A stretch of DNA of 64,000 nucleotides from Neorhodopirellula pilleata (lineage in GTDB: Bacteria; Planctomycetota; Planctomycetia; Pirellulales; Pirellulaceae): the NCBI RefSeq assembly GCF_007859915.1, contig NZ_SJPM01000006.1, positions 62,001-126,000 of the forward strand, in the 5' to 3' direction. Shown piece after piece: positions 1-9,006 of this stretch (positions are counted from its first letter, which is position 1; each line of letters starts with the position of its first letter). The translations under genes and the position numbers were made by a program. The notes under the pieces were generated by a model. The model did not search any database, was not told the origin of the DNA, and was given only the letters and a program-made list of their open reading frames with translations.

Positions 1-2483
1 GCGGCAGTGACAAGAGTTCGCTCGGTGAAGGCATCGCCAACATCCCGTTGGTCAGCCAGCCCGGCGGCGTTGTGCTCACGGTCGGTGATCTCGGGCAAGT
101 TCGAGACGAGTTCTCCGTCGACGGAACGATCAACGAAGTCAACGGACGGCCCGCCATCTCGGTCTCGGTCGAAACGACCAGTGCCGATGATTTGATCCGA
201 GTGTCTGAAGAAGTCACGCGGTATGTCGAAGAGCAGAAAGACAGTCTGCCGCCCGGTTACACGATGATCGCGATGCGAGATCGCAGCACCAGTGTGAAGA
301 ACCGGCTCGACTTGCTTGCCAAGAACGCCTGGATGGGATTGGTGCTCGTGTTCGTGGTGCTGGCGTTGTTCTTGGAGATGCGATTGGCTTGGTGGGTGAT
401 GCTGGGTATCCCGGTCTCGTTGTTGGGCGCGTGCATCTATATGCAGTACGGCGGACAGACGTTGAATATGACGTCGATGTTTGCGTTTCTGATCGCGCTG
501 GGGATTGTCGTCGATGACGCGATCGTCGTGGGCGAGAATGTTTACGCGCACCGCGAGATGGGCAAGAGCTACCGGCAAGCGGCCATCGACGGAGCCTATG
601 AAGTCATGCCGTCGGTGATCACCGCGATCTTAACCACGGTCATCGCGTTCGCGCCGATCATGTACATGGAAGGTCGCATCAAACGCTTGACCGTCGTCTT
701 GCCGTTATGCGTCGGTGCGATGTTGATCATTTCCATGCTGGAAAGTTTGACGATCCTACCAGCACACTTGTCGCATCGACGCAGTCGCTTTTTGGATGTG
801 GTGACGTATCTGTTGTTTCCGCTGCGTCCATTGGCTTGGCTATTGCAACAAGCCAACGGCGGGATGACACGCTTGTTGTCTTGGACGATCGACAAGGTTT
901 ACACACCGGTGCTGGGCTGGTCGCTTCGCAACCCGGCGATCGTGCTTTCGACCCTCGCGGGCATGTTGATCCTTTCGGTCGGCGTCGTGCGATCGGGACG
1001 CGTTCCGTTCTTGCTATTGCCCAAGATCGATTTCGGGTTCATCACGTGCCAAGTCGTGTATCCCGACGGAACTCCGGTTTCAGTCACCGATGAGGCGACC
1101 AAGCGAATTGAACAGGCCATCTGGACGATCAACCAACGTTCGATCGATGAAAAAATGACCGATGATCCACGAGGATTTGTGCAAGCGGTCCAACGCACCG
1201 TGGGATCGTCCGGCGATGAAATCGGCGTGACCCCGGCGAGCCATTTGGGCGGGCTGTTCGTGCAACTCAACGACATCGGCGAGCGAACCGTTTCAAGCGA
1301 AGACATCGTGCGCATGTGGCGGGAAGAGGCGGGGAGGTTCCCCGGCTCCGAAGCGATCGCGTACGGAGCGACGCCGCGTGGACCGGCATCTCTGCCGATC
1401 GAAATACGCCTGATGGCGACGGCGGAAAACTTGGACCAACTTGACGCGGCGATTCAGCGTTGCAAAGACAAGCTCGCCGAGTACCCGTACGTGTCGGACA
1501 TCGCCACCGATACCCGGCAGGGCAAATGGGAATATCGGATCAAGGTCCGCGATGATGCCAAATCGATGGGGGTTTCGTTGGCCGATCTGGCCGGAACCGT
1601 CCGCGCGTCGTACTACGGCGAAGAGGTCATGCGTTTGCAGCGAGGTCGCCATGAAGTTCCGTTGCGGGTGAGGTATCCTCGCGAAGAACGCAACACCCTG
1701 ATCACGTTCAACGACATCCGCATTCGCAACGGCGATGGAACCGAACGACCGCTCAGCGAAGTGGCAGACGTGAACGTGACCCGTGGCTATTCAGAAATCC
1801 GCCGGGTCAATCAAATGCGAAGCGTTGGCGTCGTCGCCGATGTCGATGAGAGCCAAGGCAACGCGTTCAATGTCGTTTCCGACATGCGGGCCAATTTTGT
1901 TCCCCGGCTGATCGAGGAGTTCCCAGGCGTTCAATTGGAATGGGCCGGCCAGCAAGAACAGACCGACGAAACCGTCAACAGTCTCCTGATCGGATTCTTT
2001 GTCGTGTTGGGCGCCATGTTTTTGTTGCTGACGATCCAGTTCAACTCCAGTTGGCAGGCGGTGTTGATTTTGGCCATCATTCCCTTCGGGTTCATCGGTG
2101 CGATCATCGGTCATATCGTGATGGACATCGACTTAACACTGTTCAGTATCTTCGGCATTGTCGCGTTGGCCGGCGTCGTCGTGAACGACTCGATCGTGCT
2201 GGTCGACTTTATCAATCGCCGGGTGGCCGACGGATTGCCGCTGCACGAAGCAATCATCGATGGTGGTCGGCGACGATTTCGTGCGGTATTGTTAACTTCG
2301 GTCACCACCGTAGCGGGGATGCTGCCGATCCTCTTGGAGCGTTCCAAAGAGGCTCAAGTGGTTTCGCCGATGGCCACGAGTTTGTCGTTCGGTTTGGCGT
2401 TGAGCACGATGGTTGTGTTGGTGCTCGCGCCGGTCTTGTATCTCGTTTTCGCCAAACTATCGCCCCCGATTCGCCCCGAATAG
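1..2483 (+). CDS. RND family efflux permease, 5'-truncated by window edge
   Basis: This is an inner-membrane proton-driven pump subunit of the AcrB/MdtB type, exporting small molecules or metals with a periplasmic adaptor and an outer membrane channel. The reading frame is open from position 3, so the gene begins upstream; 826 residues are visible of an expected 1,000-1,100. Visible parts are the end of the first porter domain, the first group of membrane helices with the proton-relay sequence GIVVDDAIVVGEN near 490-540, the second periplasmic domain (about 1000-1950), and the last helices with ALAGVVVNDSIVLVDF near 2165-2210. The family assignment is firm; the substrate is unknown. No adaptor or TolC gene is adjacent in the visible part, although a TolC-type gene lies at 25 kb. 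A desaturase gene follows after 11 bp. Confidence 0.95.
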   Translation, partial: GSDKSSLGEGIANIPLVSQPGGVVLTVGDLGQVRDEFSVDGTINEVNGRPAISVSVETTSADDLIRVSEEVTRYVEEQKDSLPPGYTMIAMRDRSTSVKNRLDLLAKNAWMGLVLVFVVLALFLEMRLAWWVMLGIPVSLLGACIYMQYGGQTLNMTSMFAFLIALGIVVDDAIVVGENVYAHREMGKSYRQAAIDGAYEVMPSVITAILTTVIAFAPIMYMEGRIKRLTVVLPLCVGAMLIISMLESLTILPAHLSHRRSRFLDVVTYLLFPLRPLAWLLQQANGGMTRLLSWTIDKVYTPVLGWSLRNPAIVLSTLAGMLILSVGVVRSGRVPFLLLPKIDFGFITCQVVYPDGTPVSVTDEATKRIEQAIWTINQRSIDEKMTDDPRGFVQAVQRTVGSSGDEIGVTPASHLGGLFVQLNDIGERTVSSEDIVRMWREEAGRFPGSEAIAYGATPRGPASLPIEIRLMATAENLDQLDAAIQRCKDKLAEYPYVSDIATDTRQGKWEYRIKVRDDAKSMGVSLADLAGTVRASYYGEEVMRLQRGRHEVPLRVRYPREERNTLITFNDIRIRNGDGTERPLSEVADVNVTRGYSEIRRVNQMRSVGVVADVDESQGNAFNVVSDMRANFVPRLIEEFPGVQLEWAGQQEQTDETVNSLLIGFFVVLGAMFLLLTIQFNSSWQAVLILAIIPFGFIGAIIGHIVMDIDLTLFSIFGIVALAGVVVNDSIVLVDFINRRVADGLPLHEAIIDGGRRRFRAVLLTSVTTVAGMLPILLERSKEAQVVSPMATSLSFGLALSTMVVLVLAPVLYLVFAKLSPPIRPE

Positions 2484-2494
2484 TTGAAGATTCT

Positions 2495-3535
2495 ATGACA
2501 ACCGCCACAAGAACCGCTGCGAGAACCACAGACGAGATTCTACGAGATGCCGCGATGAATCAGGCGCCGCTCGATGCCGAGAGCAAGCGCGACTTAGCGA
2601 GGTTCCCTCGAACTCGCCATGCGGAACTCGTGCGGTCGTTGTCGGTCGTCAATGGCTACCGCACGACGGCCTACTTAATGTTTCAATGGGCGGTCATCGT
2701 CGCGTCACTCGCCTCGGCGGCTTATTTGGATCATTGGTTCGTTTACCTACTCACGCTATTGATCCTAGCCAGTCGGATGCAGGCACTCGGGGTGATGCTA
2801 CACGATGGGGCGCATTGGTTGCTCTATCGCAACCGCAAGATCAACGACGCGGTCTGTGATCTGTTCATCGCGTTTCCGTTAGGAATGAGCACCACGTTGT
2901 ACCGGAAAACACACTTCCGCCATCACCGCTATACGAACACGAGCGAAGACCAAGATCTCGCCGCCCAGAAAGAAGAACACGAATGGTATGAGTGGCCCAA
3001 GTCAAGACGAGCTTGCGCTTGGGTGTTGTTTCGAAGTACGTTCGGGTTGAACACCCACCGGGCCTGGATCCTCTACAAACACTGGGCCCCGTGGAACAAC
3101 TTCCGTTCTCCGGATTTCCCGAAACAAAGCCGTGTGCTGTATATCTTGTCGATGATCGGTGTGTATGGATTCTTCGCTTGGGCGTTTCAGGCGAACCCTC
3201 GCGTGACGTTGATCCTGATGGCTGTTTACATGACATCTGGATACACGATCTTGAATTTGATCAATCGTCTTCGCGCGACTGCGGAGCATTTAGGCACGCC
3301 GGGCACTCATGAATTGAACGACACTCGCACGGTTCTGCCGAGTCTCGTCGAGCGATTCTTCATCGCACCTTACGGTGTGAATTTTCATCTGGAACATCAT
3401 CTGTTTCCGTCCGTCCCGGGCTATCGGCTTGGCCGGCTGCACCGGGAACTGATGAAAGACGATGAGTTCCGCCGCGAGGCGCACATCACCAAACGCTACA
3501 CCGGCGTCATTCGCGAGCTGATGGCTCAACGGTAA
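2495..3535 (+). CDS. fatty acid desaturase family protein
   Basis: Membrane di-iron desaturase/hydroxylase of 346 residues. The three histidine boxes that bind the iron pair are all present: HDGAH near residue 100, HFRHH near 137, and HLEHH near 299, with hydrophobic segments around residues 60-100 and 210-250. The ATG at 2495 is chosen because it lies 11 bp after the permease stop; the frame is open further upstream but would overlap that gene. The substrate (fatty acyl lipid, sterol or carotenoid) cannot be read from sequence. Close spacing suggests co-transcription with the efflux permease, but a functional tie is not evident. Confidence 0.9.
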   Translation: MTTATRTAARTTDEILRDAAMNQAPLDAESKRDLARFPRTRHAELVRSLSVVNGYRTTAYLMFQWAVIVASLASAAYLDHWFVYLLTLLILASRMQALGVMLHDGAHWLLYRNRKINDAVCDLFIAFPLGMSTTLYRKTHFRHHRYTNTSEDQDLAAQKEEHEWYEWPKSRRACAWVLFRSTFGLNTHRAWILYKHWAPWNNFRSPDFPKQSRVLYILSMIGVYGFFAWAFQANPRVTLILMAVYMTSGYTILNLINRLRATAEHLGTPGTHELNDTRTVLPSLVERFFIAPYGVNFHLEHHLFPSVPGYRLGRLHRELMKDDEFRREAHITKRYTGVIRELMAQR

Positions 3536-3717
3536 CCCGCGCCGCGACGGCGTTTTGATCGAAGTAGCCGTACCGCGTTAGTTGTCCAGGATTGTCGACG
3601 ACCGTCAAAAACTTTTCAGATTCTTGCATCCGGTCCCGACTGGGTTGCGAATACTCACCTGACCCGGCCGGTCAGACGAAATCTCGCAACCCAATCAACT
3701 CTCCTGGACTTGAAGAA

Positions 3718-4863
3718 ATGAAGATGCAATTCAAACGCGTAGCCGCCCTCACTCTGGCCGCCTTGGTGTCCACCTCCGCCATGGCAGCGGACATCGTCGA
3801 TACCGCCGTCGGAGCCGGTAGTTTCAAAACGCTCGCCGCCGCACTCGGTGCGGCCGATTTGGTCGAAACACTCAAGAGCGAAGGGCCGTTCACTGTCTTC
3901 GCACCCACCGACGCCGCATTCGCCAAACTACCCGAAGGCACCGTCGAAACGCTCTTGAAGCCTGAAAACAAGGCAATGCTCGCCGGAATTCTGACCTATC
4001 ACGTCGTGCCCGGCAAAGTCATGGCCGCCCAAGTCGTCGACCTGAAAGGGGCCAAAACGGTCAATGGTCAACGCGTTGATATCAAGGTCGATGGTTCGAC
4101 CGTGATGGTCGACGGAGCGACCGTGACGACGACGGATATCGCTTGCGACAACGGCGTGATTCACGTGATCGATTCGGTGATTCTGCCGGCGGACAAAACG
4201 ATCCCCGAGACCGCCGACGCCGCCGGACAATTCCAAACATTGCTCGCCGCCGCGAAAGCAGCCGGTTTGGCGGAGGTACTCGGTGGCGAAGGTCCGTTCA
4301 CCGTCTTCGCTCCGACCGACGAGGCGTTTGCGAAGTTGCCAGAGGGAACCGTTGCTACGCTGCTGAAACCCGAAAATAAGCAAAAGTTGGTCGATATTTT
4401 GAAGTACCACGTCGTGTCAGGCCGGGTTTATTCCGAGGACGCCGTCGCCGCCAAATCTGCGAAGACTTTGCAGGGTTCGTCGATCGCCGTTCGGGTGACC
4501 GATGCCGGTGCGATGATTAACGACGCAAAACTCGTTGCCACCGACATCGACGCTTCCAATGGCGTGATTCACATCATCGATTCGGTGTTGATGCCGCCAG
4601 CCAAGAACGCCAACGCTCGTCAAGTCATTGAAAACGCGATCGCTCAAGGTGCCGCTTTGTACAATTCAGGACACCATGCGGCCTGTGCCCAGCTCTATCA
4701 CGAAACATTGAATGGTTTGATGTCGACGCAAATTGACGCATCGCTTCAGCACCACATGACTTCCGTGATGACCTCGGCCAGCCATCAGCAATGCATGACT
4801 CAACGGGCATGGACGTTACGTCGAGGCATCGATCAAATGTATGCTCAATTGGGCAGCAACTAA
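3718..4863 (+). CDS. secreted protein with two fasciclin (FAS1) domains
   Basis: 381-residue exported protein. The ATG at 3718 gives an N-terminus of MKMQF followed by a hydrophobic stretch ending in SAMAAD, a good Sec signal peptide; the upstream TTG at 3592 is less likely. Two tandem FAS1 domains follow, each with the pattern of an FTVFAPTD(A/E)AFAKLP block and a later YHVV and NGVIH.ID.V block (residues about 24-155 and 165-300). A helical tail of about 80 residues follows, rich in His, Gln and Met, without a recognised domain. FAS1 proteins are surface or periplasmic adhesion proteins. An ECF sigma factor and anti-sigma gene follow, after a terminator-like hairpin. Confidence 0.93.
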   Translation: MKMQFKRVAALTLAALVSTSAMAADIVDTAVGAGSFKTLAAALGAADLVETLKSEGPFTVFAPTDAAFAKLPEGTVETLLKPENKAMLAGILTYHVVPGKVMAAQVVDLKGAKTVNGQRVDIKVDGSTVMVDGATVTTTDIACDNGVIHVIDSVILPADKTIPETADAAGQFQTLLAAAKAAGLAEVLGGEGPFTVFAPTDEAFAKLPEGTVATLLKPENKQKLVDILKYHVVSGRVYSEDAVAAKSAKTLQGSSIAVRVTDAGAMINDAKLVATDIDASNGVIHIIDSVLMPPAKNANARQVIENAIAQGAALYNSGHHAACAQLYHETLNGLMSTQIDASLQHHMTSVMTSASHQQCMTQRAWTLRRGIDQMYAQLGSN

Positions 4864-4889
4864 TCGCAGCCGTTGCGTAGAAAAGGCAT

Positions 4890-4929
4890 CGGATGCCGTC
4901 GCTGATGCGGTTGGCATCCGGTTGCTTTT
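4890..4929 (+). terminator. hairpin terminator after fasciclin gene
   Basis: CGGATGCC (4890-4897) pairs with GGCATCCG (4913-4920) and is followed by the T-rich stretch at 4921-4929. It lies 27 bp after the fasciclin stop codon and before the sigma factor gene, so fasciclin and the sigma/anti-sigma pair are probably separate transcripts. Confidence 0.6.
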
Positions 4930-4973
4930 GCGGTCGATTGCGATCGGCAAACAGACTCTAAGGCCGAGAGCCA

Positions 4974-5594
4974 ATGTTGATCGAACTACTCTCAAATGAC
5001 GAAGCGGACATGACGCAGGAACGAAGCCTTATCCCTACCAAGATTCTGCCAAGAATTGCGGCGGGCGATCAAACCGCGGTGGAAGAGTGTTTGCATCAGT
5101 ACGGCGGCTTGGTGTGGTCGTTGGCCAATCGTTTGCTCGGTAATGCGAGCGATGCGGAAGACGTCGTGCAGGAAATCTTTGTCGAGATTTGGAAGAAAGC
5201 CGAGGTGTTCGACGCGGCTAAGTCAAATGAAACGACGTTCATTACCTTGATCGCGCGACGCCGAATCATCGATCGTTTGCGACGCGGTACCTCAGGCGTG
5301 ACGACCCAAAGTATGTCCGCGATCGAGTACGAGATTCCCGATCAGGTTGGCACCGAGCCGATCGAACTAGCCGATGAGGCCAGCAAAGCTCTTGAGTGCG
5401 TTCGAAAGCTGTCTTCGGACCAGCAACGCGTGATTCAGCTCTCCGTCCATCACGGCATTTCACACATGGACATTTCGAAACAACTTTCGATGCCGTTGGG
5501 AACGGTCAAATCGTTCGCGCGGCGGGCGATGTTGCAGTTGCGGGAGTGCATGAACCGGCCGATGTTGACGACCAGCGAAGGAGGTGCGTCATGA
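4974..5594 (+). CDS. ECF-type RNA polymerase sigma factor
   Basis: 206-residue sigma-70 family factor of the extracytoplasmic function class. Region 2 covers about residues 30-105 with SDAEDVVQEIFVEIW (the -10 recognition helix area), and region 4 covers about 140-195 with QRVIQLSVHHG and the helix-turn-helix MPLGTVKSFARR. Starts at 4974 or at an ATG at 5010 are both possible; the core domain begins after the second. The stop codon overlaps the start of the anti-sigma gene (ATGA at 5591-5594), so the two are translationally coupled. The promoter it recognises is not known; the upstream fasciclin gene is a natural candidate target. Confidence 0.93.
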   Translation: MLIELLSNDEADMTQERSLIPTKILPRIAAGDQTAVEECLHQYGGLVWSLANRLLGNASDAEDVVQEIFVEIWKKAEVFDAAKSNETTFITLIARRRIIDRLRRGTSGVTTQSMSAIEYEIPDQVGTEPIELADEASKALECVRKLSSDQQRVIQLSVHHGISHMDISKQLSMPLGTVKSFARRAMLQLRECMNRPMLTTSEGGAS

Positions 5595-6415
5595 GTGATC
5601 CGAGCGGTCAATCGCGTCGTCGCGACGAATTGTTGGCGGGTCGCGTTCTCGGCGATCTGACCGAAGACGAACTCGCCGAATTGCAGGCCGAAGCATGGAC
5701 GTCGCGCGATCAACAAACGCTTGACGAATTGGAGACGACGATGGCCCGCGTCCAAATCGCGTTGCAGCAACCGATTGATGAAATGCCGATCGAGTTGCGG
5801 ACAAGAATCCTCCGTGATGCGGCGACGTTTTTTCAATCGAATCAAAGCAGTCTTGATGATCCTGACCACGAAGACGTCAACAACTCGCCACCTGTTACCG
5901 TTCCCACGCCACAACCATCACGGGCCGCGACCATCCGCGAAACTATCGCCTGGATCGCGTGCGCCGCATCGCTATTGTTGGCGCTGGGAATTTGGTACGC
6001 GAACATTCCGCCGGCTGAACGTTCGCTCGCTCAGCAGCGAGATCGTTTGATTTCCACCTCGCCCGACCTGATTCGTGTGCCGTGGTCCGAAGGCAAACAT
6101 CCGTTCGATCAACCCGTTCAGGGAGACGTCGTTTGGAGTAACGATCAACAAATGGGCTACATGCGATTCGTTCATATGCCGGTCAACGAGCCCACCCAAG
6201 AACAGTATCAATTATGGATCATCGACCCGGCCCGCGATGACGAACCGATCGACGGCGGCGTTTTTGATATAAATGAATCGGGCGAAGTGATCATTCCGAT
6301 CAATGCGAAGCTTCCGGTATTGGCCCCGGCGGCGTTCGCGATTACGGTTGAGAAGCCCGGCGGGGTGGTCGTTTCCACTCAGGAACGATTGCCGCTGCTC
6401 GCGGCGTTGCAATAA
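5591..6415 (+). CDS. membrane anti-sigma factor, RskA-like
   Basis: 274-residue single-pass membrane protein. The N-terminal cytoplasmic part (RRDELLAGRVLGDLTEDE, residues about 10-27) resembles the sigma-binding anti-sigma domain. One transmembrane helix lies near residues 118-137 (IAWIACAASLLLALGIWYA). The C-terminal periplasmic part has the RskA pattern, with VQGDVVWSNDQQMGYMRF, YQLWIID and PAAFAITVEKPGG. The start at 5591 overlaps the sigma stop by 4 bp; the frame is open upstream but that region is the sigma gene. It probably holds the sigma factor inactive at the membrane until an envelope signal triggers proteolysis. Confidence 0.88.
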   Translation: MSDPSGQSRRRDELLAGRVLGDLTEDELAELQAEAWTSRDQQTLDELETTMARVQIALQQPIDEMPIELRTRILRDAATFFQSNQSSLDDPDHEDVNNSPPVTVPTPQPSRAATIRETIAWIACAASLLLALGIWYANIPPAERSLAQQRDRLISTSPDLIRVPWSEGKHPFDQPVQGDVVWSNDQQMGYMRFVHMPVNEPTQEQYQLWIIDPARDDEPIDGGVFDINESGEVIIPINAKLPVLAPAAFAITVEKPGGVVVSTQERLPLLAALQ

Positions 6416-6444
6416 CCCGGCACGAGGGTTCCACCGTCCGTGCC

Positions 6445-9006
6445 ATGAACCCTCCTATGACAATCCTCCCCATGATGCTCGACTTATTGGCGCTACGCCA
6501 TCTTTCACGATTTGATTGCCAACTATTGAATCTCGGTATCGTTTGCATCCTGGGGTTCGTGTCCGGCACCACGACCGCCGACGATCATAAGCCGGCGTAT
6601 TGGGACCGGGCGATCGACTTTACCGGCGATCGCGAAATCCGCTCGAACCTTGCGGGTAATTTGAAGGGCGAGGTGGCGTTCATTCAGAACACACTGGTCG
6701 GCCCCAAGCGGGGTGATGAAAAGCGACCGCTGTTGGTGACCGATCGCGCGGCTTGTTTGGTTTTCTTTCCGGCCGCCCCGAATGCGAACCAAGACACTGA
6801 ACAAGCCTCAGGCGTTTACCAAGTGTTGCTCCGTCAACAAAACGGCGAGGAACTGCGATTGCCGCTTCAGCCACCGTGGTACCAACCACGGAACGATTCA
6901 GGCAATTCCGATGGCCGGCCCCCGGTCGTCTACAGCAAGCGAGCTTGGACGGCGGTAGTGCCGTGGACGTTCATGCATTTCGGTTTGTCGGTGACGATCC
7001 GTAATGAACTTGGGGCCGAAGGACGGCTCGACGAAGATGAGTTCGAATTTGGGCCGCCGATCGAACTCGTGACACAACACATCGAACTGGGGATGCTGCT
7101 TCCGCCGTCGGATGTTCAAGTGAACCTGTGGTGCCGTCCCGATCAAAACCAGTCGCCCGAATTGGCGATCAACTATTTCCAAATGGTTCCCGTCGCCAAA
7201 TTCATTGCGGCTCAGTACTTGCCGATTCATTTCCCAAAAGTCGTGATGCCCAACGGAAATGTGTACACCGAACGAAGCACGTTCGAAGGGGCCGGCGTCT
7301 ACGATGGCGATATGCGACAAGACATCGCCAAAGGTATGGTCTCGACCGGAATCAACTACGCCAATATTGGCATCTCGTCGTCCGCCGGAGGCACCGAAAA
7401 ACAACCAAGACCGTTTCGACAAACCACCGTGCACACGAGTGCCGGCGTTTATACCGAGCGTGACGAGAACGGAAACGCCCGATCAGTCACCGTCCGTCAC
7501 GGACTCAGTGGCGGCGGCGGCCAATTGACGTTGATGAATACGACCGGAAACGAATTCTCACACGAGTATGGACACGACCACGGCTTGCCGCACTATCCCG
7601 GCGGAAAGGAACTCAGCGTTCACTCCCGAAACGGTGCTTGGGGTTACGATTTATTCAAGCACCGTTTGATCGGCAATCTTGCATGGAATGACACACCTCC
7701 CGAGACCGACTTCCCTTATGGTTTCGGCGCTGACGCGATGGCGGGCGGCAAACCGATGGGCAAAATCAGCGTCTTTACATTGCATACGCCCTATTCGTTA
7801 AACATGATCCAAGACAAGGTGGGCTCCGAATCCGGTGTCTTGGATCCCGATAGCCCCACTGGTTATCGCAAATGGGATGCGGCCGAACAAACCATGACGG
7901 TTTCCAACGTCGATTCACCCAAAGCGGACCTTATCGGCGTTCCGGTGGTGACGTTGTTGGGGCTGTACGATCCGATTCAACCCAGTGACATGCCCGCGTT
8001 TATCTATCCGGCGCTGTACGGCAATTGGGGCAATGTGTTTTCCCCCGAAACGATTCGGAACTCCGACCCGGCGCTGGCCCGATCACGATGCGTGTTGGAA
8101 GTCACCGACCAACGCGGTACCGTCTATTCATTCCCGCTCAAGGATGAACGTATTGATCCGAAAGTGATGAATCAGTTCCACGTTAACCTGCCCGCCTCCA
8201 CCCGATTCGTGGAGGCAAAATTGGTCTTCCGAGCCGAACAACGGATCGAACTCGATACCCGCAAGATTGAAGCTCCTCATGGAACCCTGCCCGATCCCGT
8301 GATCGTCGGACGCAAGCACGGCTTCACCGCTGCGGCGCTGAGGCTGCGCGACATGGATGCCGTTTTGGTGCCCGGAGGATACCCGGATGCACAACAACTC
8401 CATCAAGCCATGGAGGACTACTACGGGCCGATCTTGGATCACCAACCGGGCATCGAGTTCCAAGTCGCGAGCGTCTATCGACATCGCGATGGAACCTATT
8501 ACCAAGCGATACCGCCGCAGCCCGGTGAAACGAAAATCGGTTTCCGAAAGCTTGGCGATTCAGACCGTTTCTTGAGCAAGCAACGGATTAAGCTCGGTGA
8601 CGAAAGCAAAGACTATGCAAAAGACGTGATGAATGGAGAGAGTGGCGTGTACTACTATGTGCCCGTCGATCACGTTCACGTGACACAGTCCGATGCGCCG
8701 AGTCCCGAGTCGGCAACGTGGTACGCAAAAGGGACTCATTCCAAAATGACCGTCAACGCGATCGCTCGGGATGGTCGGCAACAACCGATCGTGTTGCGTG
8801 GCCAAATCAATGGTTCGCACGTCATCAACCGTGGGGCTCCGATCACCGAATCAAGTCGGGTTCGATTCACGTTTCAGCAAGAGGACAACCCCAATGTCCC
8901 GGCGGGGAAGTATCGAATTCAGTTCTCCGCATACGCTCAAGGTTGGCACGCAAAACGCCTAATCGAATCATTTCAGGTCGTCGGCGTGGTAGATATCAGA
9001 TCATGA
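6445..9006 (+). CDS. exported M66-like (StcE/TagA type) zinc metalloprotease
   Basis: 853-residue protein with an N-terminal hydrophobic segment (about residues 26-45, ending near TTTADD) that looks like an uncleaved or late signal sequence. The zinc-binding motif HEYGHDHGLPH at residues 373-383, followed by YPGG, matches the HExxHxxGxxH plus (Y/h)PGG pattern of peptidase family M66, the family of the StcE mucin protease and TagA. Downstream sequence (about 385-853) is large beta-rich accessory sequence without a domain I can name. The stop overlaps the next ATG (ATGA at 9003-9006). Substrate is unknown; glycoprotein cleavage is a family-based guess. Confidence 0.85.
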   Translation: MNPPMTILPMMLDLLALRHLSRFDCQLLNLGIVCILGFVSGTTTADDHKPAYWDRAIDFTGDREIRSNLAGNLKGEVAFIQNTLVGPKRGDEKRPLLVTDRAACLVFFPAAPNANQDTEQASGVYQVLLRQQNGEELRLPLQPPWYQPRNDSGNSDGRPPVVYSKRAWTAVVPWTFMHFGLSVTIRNELGAEGRLDEDEFEFGPPIELVTQHIELGMLLPPSDVQVNLWCRPDQNQSPELAINYFQMVPVAKFIAAQYLPIHFPKVVMPNGNVYTERSTFEGAGVYDGDMRQDIAKGMVSTGINYANIGISSSAGGTEKQPRPFRQTTVHTSAGVYTERDENGNARSVTVRHGLSGGGGQLTLMNTTGNEFSHEYGHDHGLPHYPGGKELSVHSRNGAWGYDLFKHRLIGNLAWNDTPPETDFPYGFGADAMAGGKPMGKISVFTLHTPYSLNMIQDKVGSESGVLDPDSPTGYRKWDAAEQTMTVSNVDSPKADLIGVPVVTLLGLYDPIQPSDMPAFIYPALYGNWGNVFSPETIRNSDPALARSRCVLEVTDQRGTVYSFPLKDERIDPKVMNQFHVNLPASTRFVEAKLVFRAEQRIELDTRKIEAPHGTLPDPVIVGRKHGFTAAALRLRDMDAVLVPGGYPDAQQLHQAMEDYYGPILDHQPGIEFQVASVYRHRDGTYYQAIPPQPGETKIGFRKLGDSDRFLSKQRIKLGDESKDYAKDVMNGESGVYYYVPVDHVHVTQSDAPSPESATWYAKGTHSKMTVNAIARDGRQQPIVLRGQINGSHVINRGAPITESSRVRFTFQQEDNPNVPAGKYRIQFSAYAQGWHAKRLIESFQVVGVVDIRS

